Below are positions 23,510 to 35,452 of a DNA stretch of 64,000 nucleotides, piece after piece. The translations under genes and the position numbers were made by a program. The first letter of the stretch is position 1. Each line of letters starts with the position of its first letter. The stretch covers positions 5,387,223-5,451,222 of the forward strand of contig OY811977.1 in NCBI GenBank assembly GCA_963681505.1. The letters run 5' to 3'. The DNA is from Eunapius fragilis. Lineage: Eukaryota > Porifera > Demospongiae > Spongillida > Spongillidae. The notes beneath the pieces are model-generated. The model made no database searches and was not told the DNA's origin. It was given only the letters and a program-made list of their open reading frames with translations.

Positions 23510-26500
23510 ATGGATTGAAGCCTGTTCTGCCTCATAAGATACAATAGCAACCATGAATTCTTACTGTACCATGCATAAATGAAACAAGGGTGTACATTGT
23601 TATATATTCACCTTACTGGCTGTAAAAATTGGAACTACATGTACATGACAAAGAAGCATACTTTCTTACATTGTTGTGTATGCCTATATCTGGATATTGT
23701 ACGTCAGGCCAGCCTATTTTAACCCAGCAAAACTTCTATTGTAGCTTGTCAAATAGCTTTACTCTGGCATCAGCATAATGTCGATGACTTGTCACACCCT
23801 CAATCCTGCTTAAAGTTATCTATTACATAAGCAGGGCTTTGCGTTTGGTGAACTGTAACCTGATCCCCCACCATTAAACCACCAACTGACAGCTTCAAAG
23901 TAGCACTTGAGAGGTTATATATGTAGCTATCGGATGGTTGCAGGAAAGAAAATGGCAATTGCTAGCCTTTGAAATGAGCTGGTGCCAGCACAATTGGTCT
24001 GGAATGTGGGCATGAAGGGTATCGCGTGGCTTGAAGCTGCAGCCACACAGAGGAATTGGGTGGCTCACTCACACGGTGCTGAAATAGAGCCTGGTGGTGT
24101 TGGTGGACTATATATTTTGGCCATGTGGTTGCATCCCTCACCACTAAAAAGGGGGGCAGCATGGATCAGTCCTTTGTAACAATGGATGCATCACCTGATA
24201 TACTATATAATCACCATGACTACAAATGTATAGTGCATGCGTATTTGCAATACAGGTACCCAAAAGGTACACCCTATGATTTTATGCCCCATACAACAGC
24301 GGCACTGATAAACCTGTACTACCAATACGAAAGTACTAATGAGCACTGATAATGGTGTGGAGTGAAAGCATCTGTATAATGTATGCCGATGGGTTGGCAC
24401 AACTACGTGTGTGAATACAGCTGAGTACCAGTAAGCATGCTCAAGTGTTCCAGTGTCTGTGTTTTTTTGACAAAGTGTGCAAAGTATGTGTACGTGTATG
24501 CATGTCATACAATTAGCCCTGCCGAAATGCAAGGTGCTATAATTGTGTTGTGTGTCTGTGTGTGTGTGTGAGAGCGTATGTGTGTGCCTGTGTGTGTGTG
24601 AGAGCGTATGTGTGTGCCTGTGTGTGTTTGATGCTATAGATATAACAAAATACGTGTCTGTGTATCATAATCTGTGTACATGTATACGTACTTGAGCATG
24701 CAGAATTGCTCATTTATCAGTAGCGAATCTGCTAGTGTAGAGAGGGGTGGGAGGCTGGTGGGCCACACAAGTGCAAACATGAGCTATGTTTACATATAGA
24801 ACTCCTCTGTTGCTCAAGATGCGATGCGTGCAATGAGGTGCTGCCTATTAAAGACAGACACACGTCTTGAAGCAAACAGGCCTCTGTTTACACACAACAA
24901 TGTTTTGAACGTACCAAGTCTAGTGAATTCTGGCACAACAGGGATTTCATCATGTGTGGGAAGGTAATTATTAATAGAAATGACAAAGCACATCTGAGGA
25001 ACACAAGAAAGGGCTATTAGGTCAATGCCTTCAAACTGTAAACTGCTTTTAAGTATGTCACTCCGTGACAGCTACATATATATAAATATGAATTCTGCCA
25101 GATTAGATCTGCTATGGGCCACCTTAATGATTTGTCAGTCTGGTTGTCAAATTTCTATTTTTCCTACTAATGTCATGACTAACCATCCACCAAAAAGTAG
25201 CAGTACTACACCTGAAATGTATGTTCAAGAGGAGCATAACTTAATTATAGAATGTCTGGGGGCTTGTTGCGTGTGTATGTGTGTGCACATGTGTGTGCGT
25301 ATGCATTTATGTATGTACTGAACTTTGACCTGTCTGTCCAACGTTCATAATAAATCGGTCTTAAAAAAAACTGACCAGCACCAGCCTACATACAATAAAT
25401 TATTAGACTGCACAGCAGCTTCATGATGATTAACTACAGCTGCAATGTCATAAAGATTAGTTACTGTATCCTTACATCAAGTAAACAATGGATGCATGCC
25501 CATATTTGATAATGTTCTAATCATGAATTCATGGTCATGATTTCATCTTTGTAAACCAAGAAATGAGTATCTACTATAATGTTCAGTCATACATGTAGAT
25601 ATGACCTCAGAACAATTAATAAATGTCAGTACAACATATATAAATCTTCATAATCCTCCTAGATTGCAGCAAATGCCATACATTTTTAGATGAAACATTG
25701 TATGGAACATAACTTATTAAAAGCTTGCAGGCTATTGAGACTTTGACACCCCATTTCCCAGTCACACATACAAGTGAACAAGTCGAAGGTGGACTAAGAA
25801 ATTATAAGGCAAACTGAGGAGTTGAGCTGGATTAAATGTATAAAGAAAACAGATCATGTTAAATTCATAATGGGAGACATTATACTCGACATGATAGCCT
25901 AAAGGAATACAGTGTAAGGTAAAGAAATTGATAGCAGAAATACATAAAAAGGGTACGCTTTCCTATTTATCGCTGCTTATTGGTATTGAACCCAGGTATA
26001 TATTAAAGCATTGCATGCTACTCAGGCATACAATATTTTATAGAGCCGATCTGCTGTTAAATCTTCTCCTTGGCATATATAGCTAAACCCCCTGAATACA
26101 AATACAGTGTACATTTTATGTACAATGGGAACAAACGGATATTGGTAGTGGTTGGAGACCCAGGTGTGCTTTAATTGGAATATAGCAAAAACTTGGCACA
26201 ATGCCTTGCTCGTTAGAGCTCAATAGAACCTTGTACCATTAATACACAACAGTGCTTACTGGTTTAGAAAAGCGATAACATTTTAAAAATTAATTCATTC
26301 TTAAAAAATGACACCACCATGCTATGCACTCACGCACCTCTATGACAATAGGATTGAGGTTTGAATCCAGTATCACATCAACCCCAAGGAGCTGGAAGCA
26401 GTGCTGGCAGCTGTACCCTCCTAGAGTCCCACGGAACTCCTCCCGAAAGTGGTACTCTGACGACAGCAGGAGCCTGGTAATGGCCTCGTGGATGGACCCA

Positions 26501-27633
26501 AACACCTTTTCAGGGTCCGTCCCTTGCTCGGCAAAGTGCCCTCGGAGCCTCTGGAAGGTCCACGTGAGGTTAGCCAGCTGCGCGTACTTCTTCCCGACGG
26601 AGGTGTTGGTCAAGTACTGCTGCTCGCTGCCCCCCCTGGTGGCGTTGTGGTCGTAGTCGCTGGAGGCAAACCTCACCAGGCCCTCGCCATAGATGTACGC
26701 CCTGAGGGGCAGCACGGACGTGACCAGGACGTAAGTCCTCAGGTCAACCTTCCTCCCGTGCACGAGGTAAGGTTGCCTCAGCAGGGGCTGGACCACGTAC
26801 CCGTTGATGGGGAGGTCCGGTCTCACCAGCTCGTCCGCCGTGCGCGCCACAAAGATGCCGTGTCCTTCCCCCTTGTTGCCGGGCTTGACGATCCAATCAC
26901 CGTCGGGTTCCTTTGTCATGGTCTCATTGAGCGCTTGGAGGTCTTCAGGGAGGACCCAGCAAGGGAAGGTGAAGTTGGTGGGTCCCTGGTACGAGGCCAG
27001 GGCGTCCTTCACAGTACGACACATCGCATCCTTCCTCCACAGGATGGCTCTGAGACCCGGGATCTGGCTGAACCGCTGCCCCTGGCTCAGTGTCCTGTAG
27101 GCGGAGCTCCTGAGGCAGTGCCTGTCCTGCGTGTGGATCCCCATGCAGAGGAACACGTTGAAGTTGGGGTGACTTCCGCCCACCAGGGGCTCCTCGTAGA
27201 CGTCGAAGGATATGTTCCTGTAGGCGAGGGTCCAGCCTTGGAGGTCGCGCGTGGCGTAGTAGCGAATCATGGAGATGTCCTTGGCGACGACGACGGGACG
27301 CTTGGCGGGGGTGTAGAAGGCGGTGGCGGCCTCGATCGCGCATATCCGCTGGGAGAGAGGGTCGGCGAAACGTTCGACGCAGGGACTGTCGGACGCGCTG
27401 TTCTGCTGCTGGGCGGTGGGCGGTACCCCGTCTTGTAGCGATCGGTGGAAGTGCGATTGTCCGGACAGGAGCATCTCCGTATGCGGAAACGCGCCCCCCG
27501 CGTACGGATTACTGCTGCAGCGGTATGGGCGCCCCACTAGTACTGCTGCTAGGCTGATGAGGGAGATGGTGAACGTTCCAGTCACTAAAACAAAGAGGGC
27601 GTTTCGCCAGATAAAGGGGCGGTGCCTTCTCAT
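20872..27633 (-). CDS. TTLL: Tubulin-tyrosine-ligase-like (TTLL) enzyme with N-terminal membrane anchor, 2 exons
   Basis: TTL-domain proteins are ATP-grasp ligases that add amino acids to side chains or C-termini, classically on tubulin. Exon 1 is 26338-27633 (432 codons) and exon 2 is 20872-21324 (150 codons), giving 582 residues. The intron is about 5 kb, GT-AG, phase 0, and joins NPIVIE to VNGLPSMQLS, the contiguous TTL core motif. Core signatures: WIVKPGNKGEGHGIFV (about residue 248), VDLRTYVLVT, YLTNTSVGKKY and LLGVDVILDSNLNP. Unusual points are a positively charged N-terminus followed by a hydrophobic helix (about residues 12-33), and six N-glycosylation sequons (NIS, NFT, NET, NAT, NTS, NLT), together suggesting a type II lumenal protein rather than a cytosolic tubulin ligase. 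Exon 1 is markedly GC-rich (about 60% in sampled lines) against AT-rich surroundings. Domain call is firm; substrate is unknown. Confidence 0.88.
21358..21374. repeat. Poly(G) tract, G17
   Basis: Uninterrupted G run just upstream (minus sense) of TTLL exon 2, inside the intron. Confidence 0.9.
21694..21706. promoter_or_regulatory. Palindromic X-box-like site
   Basis: GTTGCTTAGCAAC, two perfect 6-bp half-sites around one base, close to the RFX-binding X-box consensus (GTTGCC-N(1-3)-GGCAAC type). It lies in the TTLL intron about 370 bp from exon 2. Function is conjectural. Confidence 0.3.
23431..23506. repeat. (CA)n microsatellite
   Basis: Long CA run with one interruption, in the TTLL intron. 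Confidence 0.95.
24541..24632. repeat. TG-rich tandem repeat
   Basis: GTGTGTGTGAGAGCGTATGT plus GTGTGCCTGT occurs twice in tandem, embedded in TG dinucleotides. Confidence 0.85.
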
Positions 27634-27925
27634 GGTTGCTATGCTAGAATTGTAAGTATCGGAGAGCAGACCTGAGCAAGAATACAGCACAATGAATCAC
27701 CTTGTATTTCAAAGTACATCAATATCGATCGGTCTTACCTTTTTCCCGCCATTGCATCTGCAATAATTTCCTCTCTCGTTAATAACAATTGTGGGGCAGG
27801 GCTTGCCTCGGTCTCAGACCAGTTTAATCATATTTTAAGAATCTGAAGCAACTTTAAGTTGTGTTGCAACTAACCCTGTAAGAGCTGTATAGAGACGAAA
27901 GGTTTGTCTTGAAAGTAGTGTATAT

Positions 27926-28077
27926 CAGGGGCGGATAAAGAGGGGGGAGTTGAGATTTTATTCATGAACAATTTTCACCATCTACATGTATGCTATTGCA
28001 TTGTAGAGTCCATATATGGTGATAATAGTTATCTCAACCCCCCCCCCCCCCCCCCCCCCCCCCTGCATTCGCCACTG
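27926..28077. mobile_element. Short MITE with CAGxGGCGxAT ends and a C26 tract
   Basis: The left end TCAGGGGCGGATAAAG and the right end in reverse complement TCAGTGGCGAATGCAGGGGG are similar inverted repeats about 150 bp apart. The right arm includes an uninterrupted C run at 28038-28063 facing a G-rich left arm. Confidence 0.6.
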
Positions 28078-29034
28078 AGAATTTTACTTGTCTCAAATGC
28101 TTTGACCAGCCAGCGTCTGTAGTAATATGCCTTTTCTTTTGTGTAAGTGGGTTATACATGAGCATCATTCGAAAGGTTGGAGGGACCTTTAGATCCGTCT
28201 CGACTGATCTGTACAGAATGGGCAGATCAGCGAGGGAGTGGAGTCTCTCTCCTACCTTTCTAATGGGCTATTCTTTCATTTGTATATCAGTGGTAGCAGA
28301 ATAACGTGTCAGCTGTCTACTGGTGATCATTGCAACTCAGATGTACTGTCGCCACCCATGCAAGTTCTTTCAATCGTTAAGATTGTATGCATGTCTGCAT
28401 GTCCACCACTACCTGTGTTGAAAAAAGCGGCGTTTATAATGGTAAAAAGCTTAGAACTTTTCCCTCCTCTTGCCACAACCACCCTAGCACCTATTGTTCC
28501 GTAGCTAAGATCTCAGTACTTTTTTTTATTTTTTATAGTCAGATACTTCATGGTGCAAGATTTTATGTCAAAGAGCTAGCTGTGTTTGGTAATTTAAAGA
28601 AGAGACCCAGTTGGGTTACTTGGGTACATTTAAATCGTAATAGACAGTGCTGTCGCGAGGCGGTGTTTTGCCTATTATATCGCGATATGAATAAATATCG
28701 CGATATTGTATGTATATATTAATTCACACATAAGTTGAGGCTGCGTTAATTGTTTCGACGGCGACAATAGAATCAACACATAAACCGTCCTATCATGTTG
28801 CAGGGCAGGGGGATATCGTATAGAGTGCTGATCTCCCTCCTCGACTGCACCTCCAGAAGGGTTAATGCGCCTATCGCTATGGTAAGTGCGACTCCCCCCC
28901 GCCCCCCCTCCCTCCCGACACTCTTCATTGAAACTCATTAACTCCCCTCTCCTTAATAAACGTCGTCTTGCCTTGAACGAGGCGCCTTCGGCGCCATACT
29001 CTATTCCCTGCTAGCAGCACGGCGGATTTGACAA
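28078..29034. other. No gene seen
   Basis: Intergenic between TTLL and a tentative small gene. It contains CG-rich sequence around 28980-29030 that could be a promoter. Confidence 0.35.
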
Positions 29035-29272
29035 ATGGCGACCAAAAGGTCAGTTTCTTGTCTTATTGCCTCCGTATCGACGGATCCTTGACAAAAGCGA
29101 AATGCGATCAGCAGGTAGGGCTTTGTTCAGTGATGTTCTCAAAACGGGTGAAAGAATTATAATTCAAGTTGAGGAAAAATGGGGTGCACGTGACAGCACA
29201 TACTTTGTAGATATCCAGGACCGCGAGTTAAGTGGAAATAGCGGCAAACGCACGTTCTTTCATTTGTTTTGA
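29035..29272 (+). CDS. Possible small two-exon gene, unknown
   Basis: ATG at 29035 in a GC-rich start context (MATK), a 14-nt first coding exon, a 49-bp GT-AG intron (29049-29097) and a second exon 29098-29272 ending TGA. The product would be 62 residues including the segments LFSDVLKTGERIIIQVEE and YFVDIQDRELSG. The intron size fits this genome. I do not recognise the protein; it could be the first part of a longer gene or a chance frame. Confidence 0.32.
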
Positions 29273-29331
29273 GTAGTAAACCACAATTAAAACAAAAAAC
29301 TGACGTCTCCACGGAATAAAGATACTTGAGC

Positions 29332-29363
29332 CATAGATATTAGAGTAGACTCTAATATCTATG
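29332..29363. repeat. Perfect 15-bp hairpin
   Basis: CATAGATATTAGAGT-AG-ACTCTAATATCTATG, exact inverted arms with a 2-nt loop. Confidence 0.85.
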
Positions 29364-30750
29364 CTTGAGCGTTCGCGATTATACGTGTAACATGACCTCT
29401 GGAGGTGTTCAGTAGTCAGGTGCATAGAAGCTATGCGATGTGATAAATCACGAGACCAGATTCCAGAATGCTCCCTGTGTGTCTATATATATATATCTTG
29501 CAGAGGAAGTTGGATCGGACAATGAATTAGCGCGTCAGCCGAGTAAGCGTGTGACCAATTTATAGAAAAAGTTATTTTTGTTAGAGCTTCAATGCAGAGA
29601 GCTAACGTTTCTTCGTGATTTAAACGTTCGTAAAAGCTTAAGAACACACACGTAGCTTATAATGCCGTATACGCACGGTGAATACACGAATAAGTGGTAT
29701 AATTGCACGAGAAAACACCAGTTTTTCTTTTTTTTTTTTGGCTTGACTGAAGTGCACATTGTATGGATCTAACAGCTTATGAACTCTCTGTTGGGTGACC
29801 GGTGTATTGCTATGTGAGGTGCCTCATACAAATGAATGTACTGGCTCGTTTTAAAATTATTTACTTATTTTGAGTACGTAAACTGCCAAAGTTGCGCTAC
29901 ACATAGGTTTTCTTCATTACACCACAAAATAGTGGATGGATGGTGTAGTAGAGCTACTTTTGTGTTTGTAGAGTATTCTGTATATGAGATATATGATTTC
30001 ATAACTACACACATGGTTCTGCAGGATGCCGCGCAAGTCATATATTGGAAGACACTTTAAGCGAGATTATATCTGCTTTAAGTATGGGCACAGCAAAATG
30101 AATGAAGTGGCCGCTATACATACACCTGATATTTGCCACAAATAAGAAGTATGTGCATCCCAATAAGTACATTGATTATGCAGGTGACCTGGTGCCTGTT
30201 GAGAATATGACATAACAGCAGTCACAGATGACATCCACCGGACGCCCAAAATCTGAACGCAGAAAGATTTATTATAGAAAACAGTTTTCAATCTAAACAT
30301 GACATATCTACTGAAATGGAGACACTGGAACAATGTACGTTATCGGGTCAAACAGACAGCAGGCAGTAGGGACTCAAGCAGCAGAGTGCATGAATGACTA
30401 TGTGGAAACACTAATGTGGAATAATATAAACTTTCGTTTTAATCACCGTTTCTGATCAAATGCATCCGTAAGTTAAAATTGAACTTTGCCACGAGAAGTC
30501 TACATTTGCAATGACTTCCTCGAATTTGCATTGACTGCATCTCATTACCTTCAGCAGTCTATTAGATCCAATGTGGCTTACGAGCTGTAGGACGAATGAG
30601 ACCTGATGGCTCTCTGACTGACGTTTTCCAGAAAAACGAAGGCTGTTGGTACACTTTTTCGATGCAGAAGGGTGAGTGCGAGCATGCTATGATTTGACAA
30701 AGCTGCATGCACTTTAGATTGAGAAATGCCCTATTGACTATGAGCAATGA
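29364..30750. other. No gene seen
   Basis: Short unsupported frames only. Confidence 0.4.
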
Positions 30751-30759
30751 CTTACTACA

Positions 30760-33345
30760 ATGTATGGCCAGTTTGATAATAAATGGGCTAATCTACATTT
30801 TGGTCAAATGTGGAGAGCAGTGAGCATTGGACAAGGGAGACCAAAGGATCCAATGCAAACTCTGGATGTACGTTATATTGCAATTAAATATATGTTTATG
30901 CTATCCTTTCTGTCAGGCATTGGTATATATATTCCTGGTATTACTTCCAGAACTATGCAAAGGCATATTTCATCGTGTCCAATAACAACAACTTCTGAAA
31001 TCCAGAAATTCAGTTTCATGTTGAAAGCTATATATTATGGAACTCTTCATTATCAAGACCTATATGACTGGATGAAGACGCCAGACATCATGCCAATGAA
31101 TGGTGGTGGGTGAATGCTGATGGAACTGATATAGTGTCTGGATTAGCTGAACCGGTTAGGAGTGTTTGAAATGGAGATGTGGATTTGAATTATGGATCTC
31201 TGCAGCATCAGTATGAGAAATACCAGCAACGTGTTGACTTTTGAGGCAATCCAGAGTTTGAAGTTCAGACCACATATGATTGAATGCCACTATCCATGAG
31301 ATGAAGAATGATATGGAATTTGTAAACCAGTGTAGGTTGTCAACTTCATGTATAGTATTCCTTATTAATCGGATACACGTGCACACTCAGGTCTAGTGAA
31401 AGCTCAACCGGAGTATGAAGAAAATTAAAGCTTCAGAGTGGAACTAAAGTATCTGAAACGAATATGCTTGCATTAGCCTGGAAAGTGCAGGAGCTTGAAG
31501 ACCTTTCAAAATATGCAACACAGGGAGAGAATTGAGGACAAGCACTATGATTCTGCATGTTATTGGAAGTGTTGCCTAGTGTATTATCTTAATTCGTGTT
31601 GCATTTTTGGATGAAGCTAAGAGATTGTCAAAACAACAGAGAACTGTTGCTACACGCAGGTTTGTGTTGATGATCGTTCAGTGTCTTCCAATTTGTGGTC
31701 TACGTGACCAGCAAGCTATGAGAACGTGCAAACAACATCATAGCTGCCATGGTCGAAAAAAAAAAGAAAGTTGCAGTAATGTGGCAGAACAAAAACGTTT
31801 TGATACATTGCTCGTTAAACATGTTCTAGCAGGCGTCACAACAGATGAGAATTTAATAGTCTGCGTTGGAAAGGAAACACTTGTCCTCCTGACAGTCTTA
31901 CAGATAAACACTCTACTGTAAAATTAATTAAAATGACATTTTAATACAGCGCATTGCTCAAAGCCTCAGAAATGGAGGTCCATGAAAATTGCAGCTGCAG
32001 AGGTATATGGAGGCTGCTTATAATGAAGGGACAAAGCTGTCATAGCATCATAGCATGCCCTTATCGGTAGCTGAAAACAGTATGTTTCAGATGTGGAGCA
32101 AATCATCAGTGCAGGGGTTTTAGGCCAAAGGGTGTGATGTTGAAGCAGAATAAATATGTGCATCTTGTGCGGAACTGGTGGAGAAGGTTTAACACGTGCT
32201 CAAAGACCCAATACAACAAACGCTACTCCAGATGCGAATAATACAGGGTAATCAGTGCAATGCACAGGAAAATTCACTACAAATGTGGCACTGCTCTCTT
32301 TCAGTGGTAGATGCATTCAGACTGCGAATGCAAAATGGTGAGTACGCATGTGGCCACCAAAAATGGAGTGTTACTATGCATACAGATGAATGAGCACTTT
32401 TGTGAAAATGCATAAGGTGCACTTGCAAAAGGAGTAGAAAGACAGCACAATGTCAGTAAAGGGCGCTCACCAGGAATGACCCAAACATGATCATTGAATG
32501 TGTCAATAAGAGTGGCCCAGTCATCTCATCTGAGAATCCTTATCCAAGTCCTCCATTAGTAATGAATAATCTATCTGTTCTGGACCAACTTGCATGAGTG
32601 CTCAGTATGTGTTACACAGCCAATGGAACTCCCCTGTAAAGCAATGGTTTGCACCCAGTGCATCGTACATTGGGTAGCAACTACAGGCTCAGTACATTGT
32701 CTTTGCTGCTATTCATGTAAGGGCAATGTAAATTTAGGCTGCATCAAACCTGGTACTCCCACTACACAATGTATACAAGATATATGAGGGCTGGTATGTA
32801 TGAGCATCATGCCCCATCACTTACACATGAGGAGCAATGATCAGCTGCTAAACTCATCAAAAGGATCAGTCTGAGAAAGGTGTATTTTGACTTCCAACAG
32901 GGGGAAACAATTAAGCATATTTTGTGTCAACATGCATGCACTATTACCATTGTTACATAATTTTATGCTCTCACTTATTATAGCCAATAACATTCTTGCA
33001 CATAACCAATGCCCACAATCCAACCAGTACCATATGTACAAGTCGAGATGCTCTGAATTGCAGCAAGCATTAATTGTCAGTGGTGGAGAGCCATTTGCTC
33101 TGCTTCAAAGTGAAGTGCTCTCTCATAATGATGAAGAACGAAAGTCTTTGCTAAAGGAGACAGGCATCTCTGATGAAATAAAGATTGGACCAGCAGAGGT
33201 ATTAGCCATAAAAGCAGGGCTGCCATTCCATGGAATAAGATACGACTGCTTAGAAGGTGTAGAAATAATCATGCACATCATAATATCCAACACTATGATG
33301 TCATTTCAGGTGGCTAATGGCATCAAATGTGTCCCTGACATGTAA
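30760..33345 (+). pseudogene. Degraded RING-finger gene or element remnant
   Basis: A series of plus-strand open stretches. The clearest (32590-32787) reads CSVCVTQPMELPCKAMVCTQ followed by CIVHW and CLCC, a RING-type Cys pattern. About 300 bp later another frame (33033-33345) has SGGEPFALLQSEVLSH, ISDEIKIGPAEVLAIKAGL and PFHGIR. I recall this order (RING, then a GLAMKA..IPW-like block) from an expanded uncharacterised invertebrate protein family, possibly mobile. Earlier frames at 30760-31113 and 31607-31921 are not recognised and may not belong. Stops between the blocks indicate a pseudogene or unresolved introns. Confidence 0.4.
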
Positions 33346-33498
33346 GGAGAGAATGCACCATGTCTCAAAAAGTATAGTGGGTGAAAACGTACAGGGCAAA
33401 CTGGCACCTCCCAAGAAGCGGAAGAAGACACTTGATGATACCTAGACTACTATAGCATCGCTTGTACTCATCCACAATCATACACGACCACATTTTCT

Positions 33499-33819
33499 TT
33501 GATAAAAATGGCCGATTTTCCACAACTTAAAAACCACTTCAGAAAATGCGTTAAGCTTAGATCTAGGCATCAATTAGCACAATCTGTCAAGCTTACCAGA
33601 AAAGGTTTATTTCCGCCATTTTACGTTCCAAAAACTAAAGGTAACGATTTTTTCTCAGTAGGTCCCAAGTATCTTAGAGTGCTCATTGATATGTTGTACA
33701 GCGAATTCCATAGGTCATCGGTTCCCTGGGTGTTACCAAGGGGACCTTTCACTAATGCAGTTGTACAAAACAAAGTCTATACCTTACATCCTTGTGTGCG
33801 GCACATTATTAAGAACTGA
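33499..33819 (+). CDS. Unrecognised 106-codon open frame
   Basis: Open frame with basic/aromatic composition, including MADFPQLKNHFRKC and GLFPPFYVPKTKG. No domain recognised and no flanking splice-consistent exons found. It may be part of the degraded element to its left or spurious. Confidence 0.25.
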   Translation: MIKMADFPQLKNHFRKCVKLRSRHQLAQSVKLTRKGLFPPFYVPKTKGNDFFSVGPKYLRVLIDMLYSEFHRSSVPWVLPRGPFTNAVVQNKVYTLHPCVRHIIKN

Positions 33820-34471
33820 AACTGATGATTGGAGTGAATAAGAAAGTTTCGTTCCAGCTGACATTGGGTTGGATGCTCTTTTTTGTGGAGGATTATGAAA
33901 AAGTACTTGCCAAATTTCATAACACTGTTAGGGTTTCAAAAAGGTGCTGAAGTTACCTAGACATTGCTTAACCTCACTTCAGCAATTGGTTTTATGCCTC
34001 ATGCGGATGAGGCTGAATTACTTAAAGCCTTAACAAGCTCCTCCCAGGTGCATGATTGTGTAATAGTTGATTGAGAATTTAATATTCCTGATTGTGTTGG
34101 AAGTATAGCAGTTATTACCAACTGCAGTCAAAGCACTAAGTATTAATGTCTGTAATCACGTGCCAACACGAGGTCTTTGTACAAACTGGTACAATAGTAA
34201 TAAATATTAATATTTGTCTTGATTTTAGCACAATGACGAATACTGTTAAAAAAAAACATCAATCTCATTTGGATCGAATTTTAAAACTTCCAACAAGTAC
34301 TTTTCAATGTGAAATGAACTAAGAAATCCCATTACTAGTGTAACGATGGCAACGGCTGAACTCTACTAGCGACAGCCTGACGGCAGAACTATCGAGAACT
34401 ATAGTGCCGTGTGCATTAATGAGCAATGGTTGGTTGTAAGTAAAACAGTATATAATAGCGTGTATTGTATG

Positions 34472-34621
34472 TGTGTGGGTGTTCTATGCTGTCATCAAGT
34501 TTATAGTCTGCGAAAAGTCACGAGCCGAGACTTGGAGCACATCCCTTGTGTGGGTGTTCTATGCTGTCATCAAGTTTATAGTCTGCGAAAAGTCACGAGC
34601 CGAGACTTGGAGCACATCCCT
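34472..34621. repeat. Two exact tandem copies of a 75-bp unit
   Basis: 34472-34546 and 34547-34621 are essentially identical, including TGTGTGGGTGTTCTATGCTG and CGAAAAGTCACGAGCCGAGA. The period is a multiple of 3, which is why one frame stays open. Such identity implies a recent duplication. It lies 160 bp before the Helitron terminus. Confidence 0.92.
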
Positions 34622-34785
34622 TCCGCAGTGGAATTGGAAATCAATGAATGGTGTAAGCCCCCGCTCCTTCTGCTAAAATCCAGGATACGATAGCATACAA
34701 ATATTTTAGATGCACACCCACCCACGATCGAGTGTTACGTAATGCTGACAAGCGTAAATGATAAAACGTCTAAGGACATACTATC

Positions 34786-34807
34786 GAGAGTTACGTTAGT
34801 AACTCTC
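34786..34807. repeat. 5'-terminal hairpin of the Helitron
   Basis: GAGAGTTAC-GTTA-GTAACTCTC, a 9-bp stem 2 nt inside the element end, conserved in the second copy. Confidence 0.88.
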
Positions 34808-35452
34808 ATATAGGATTTGACCCCGATTATGAATGTCATTAAAAAAACGCGACCCGCTTCTAACAAGACTCCCGACGAGCGGATGGCTTACCTTGTTGTC
34901 GTCGTCGTACAAGAAGGCAACAACAAGCAGTTTCGTGTTTGTTTGATGTCACAAAACCGCGGGGTTGTAGAGAACAAAACAATTTTTGAAACTCGTACCC
35001 AGTCCCACGTATTTCTCGTTCTTCTTCTTCTTCTTCTTGTTCTTGTTCTTGACCACGCATAACTCGGGATAGGAACACTTTTAAGAAATGAAAATCACAC
35101 CAATGGCTTCAGAATTCGTTGGCATTTTCGCTTCTGTGGTCAAAACGTCTCGAGGCTACATGACATATATCGGTGGTTGTGTTAGCAAATCACGTATAGT
35201 TAAGCTTACTGCACTGACACGACTCGGATAGGTCATACTTCGCTCTTTATACGAAGTACTAGTAGTATACATCAGATGTAATCGAATGTGTACGGTCTGG
35301 GCACTACACATAGTGGTAATTAACTGTGGCATGTATCCGGTCTTGCACTACATGTTTTTAATAACGTGCACGTGCGTACTATAATCATTCTTGTGCTTCG
35401 ATCGTTGTTGGTTTGACGGTCTTTGTAACTTAGTGAAGTTGTTTTTCTCAGA

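Larger units (their letters stand above)
21325..26337 (-). other. TTLL intron, about 5 kb, repeat-bearing
   Basis: Contains a poly(G) tract, CA and TG microsatellites and scattered short frames with no recognised domain. It is about 50-100 times longer than typical introns here. No nested gene was identified on either strand. Confidence 0.7.

Noticed and set aside
26488..27438. Long plus-strand frame of 316 codons opposite TTLL exon 1
   Set aside because: It is the antisense shadow of a GC-rich real exon; the minus strand has clear TTL motifs.
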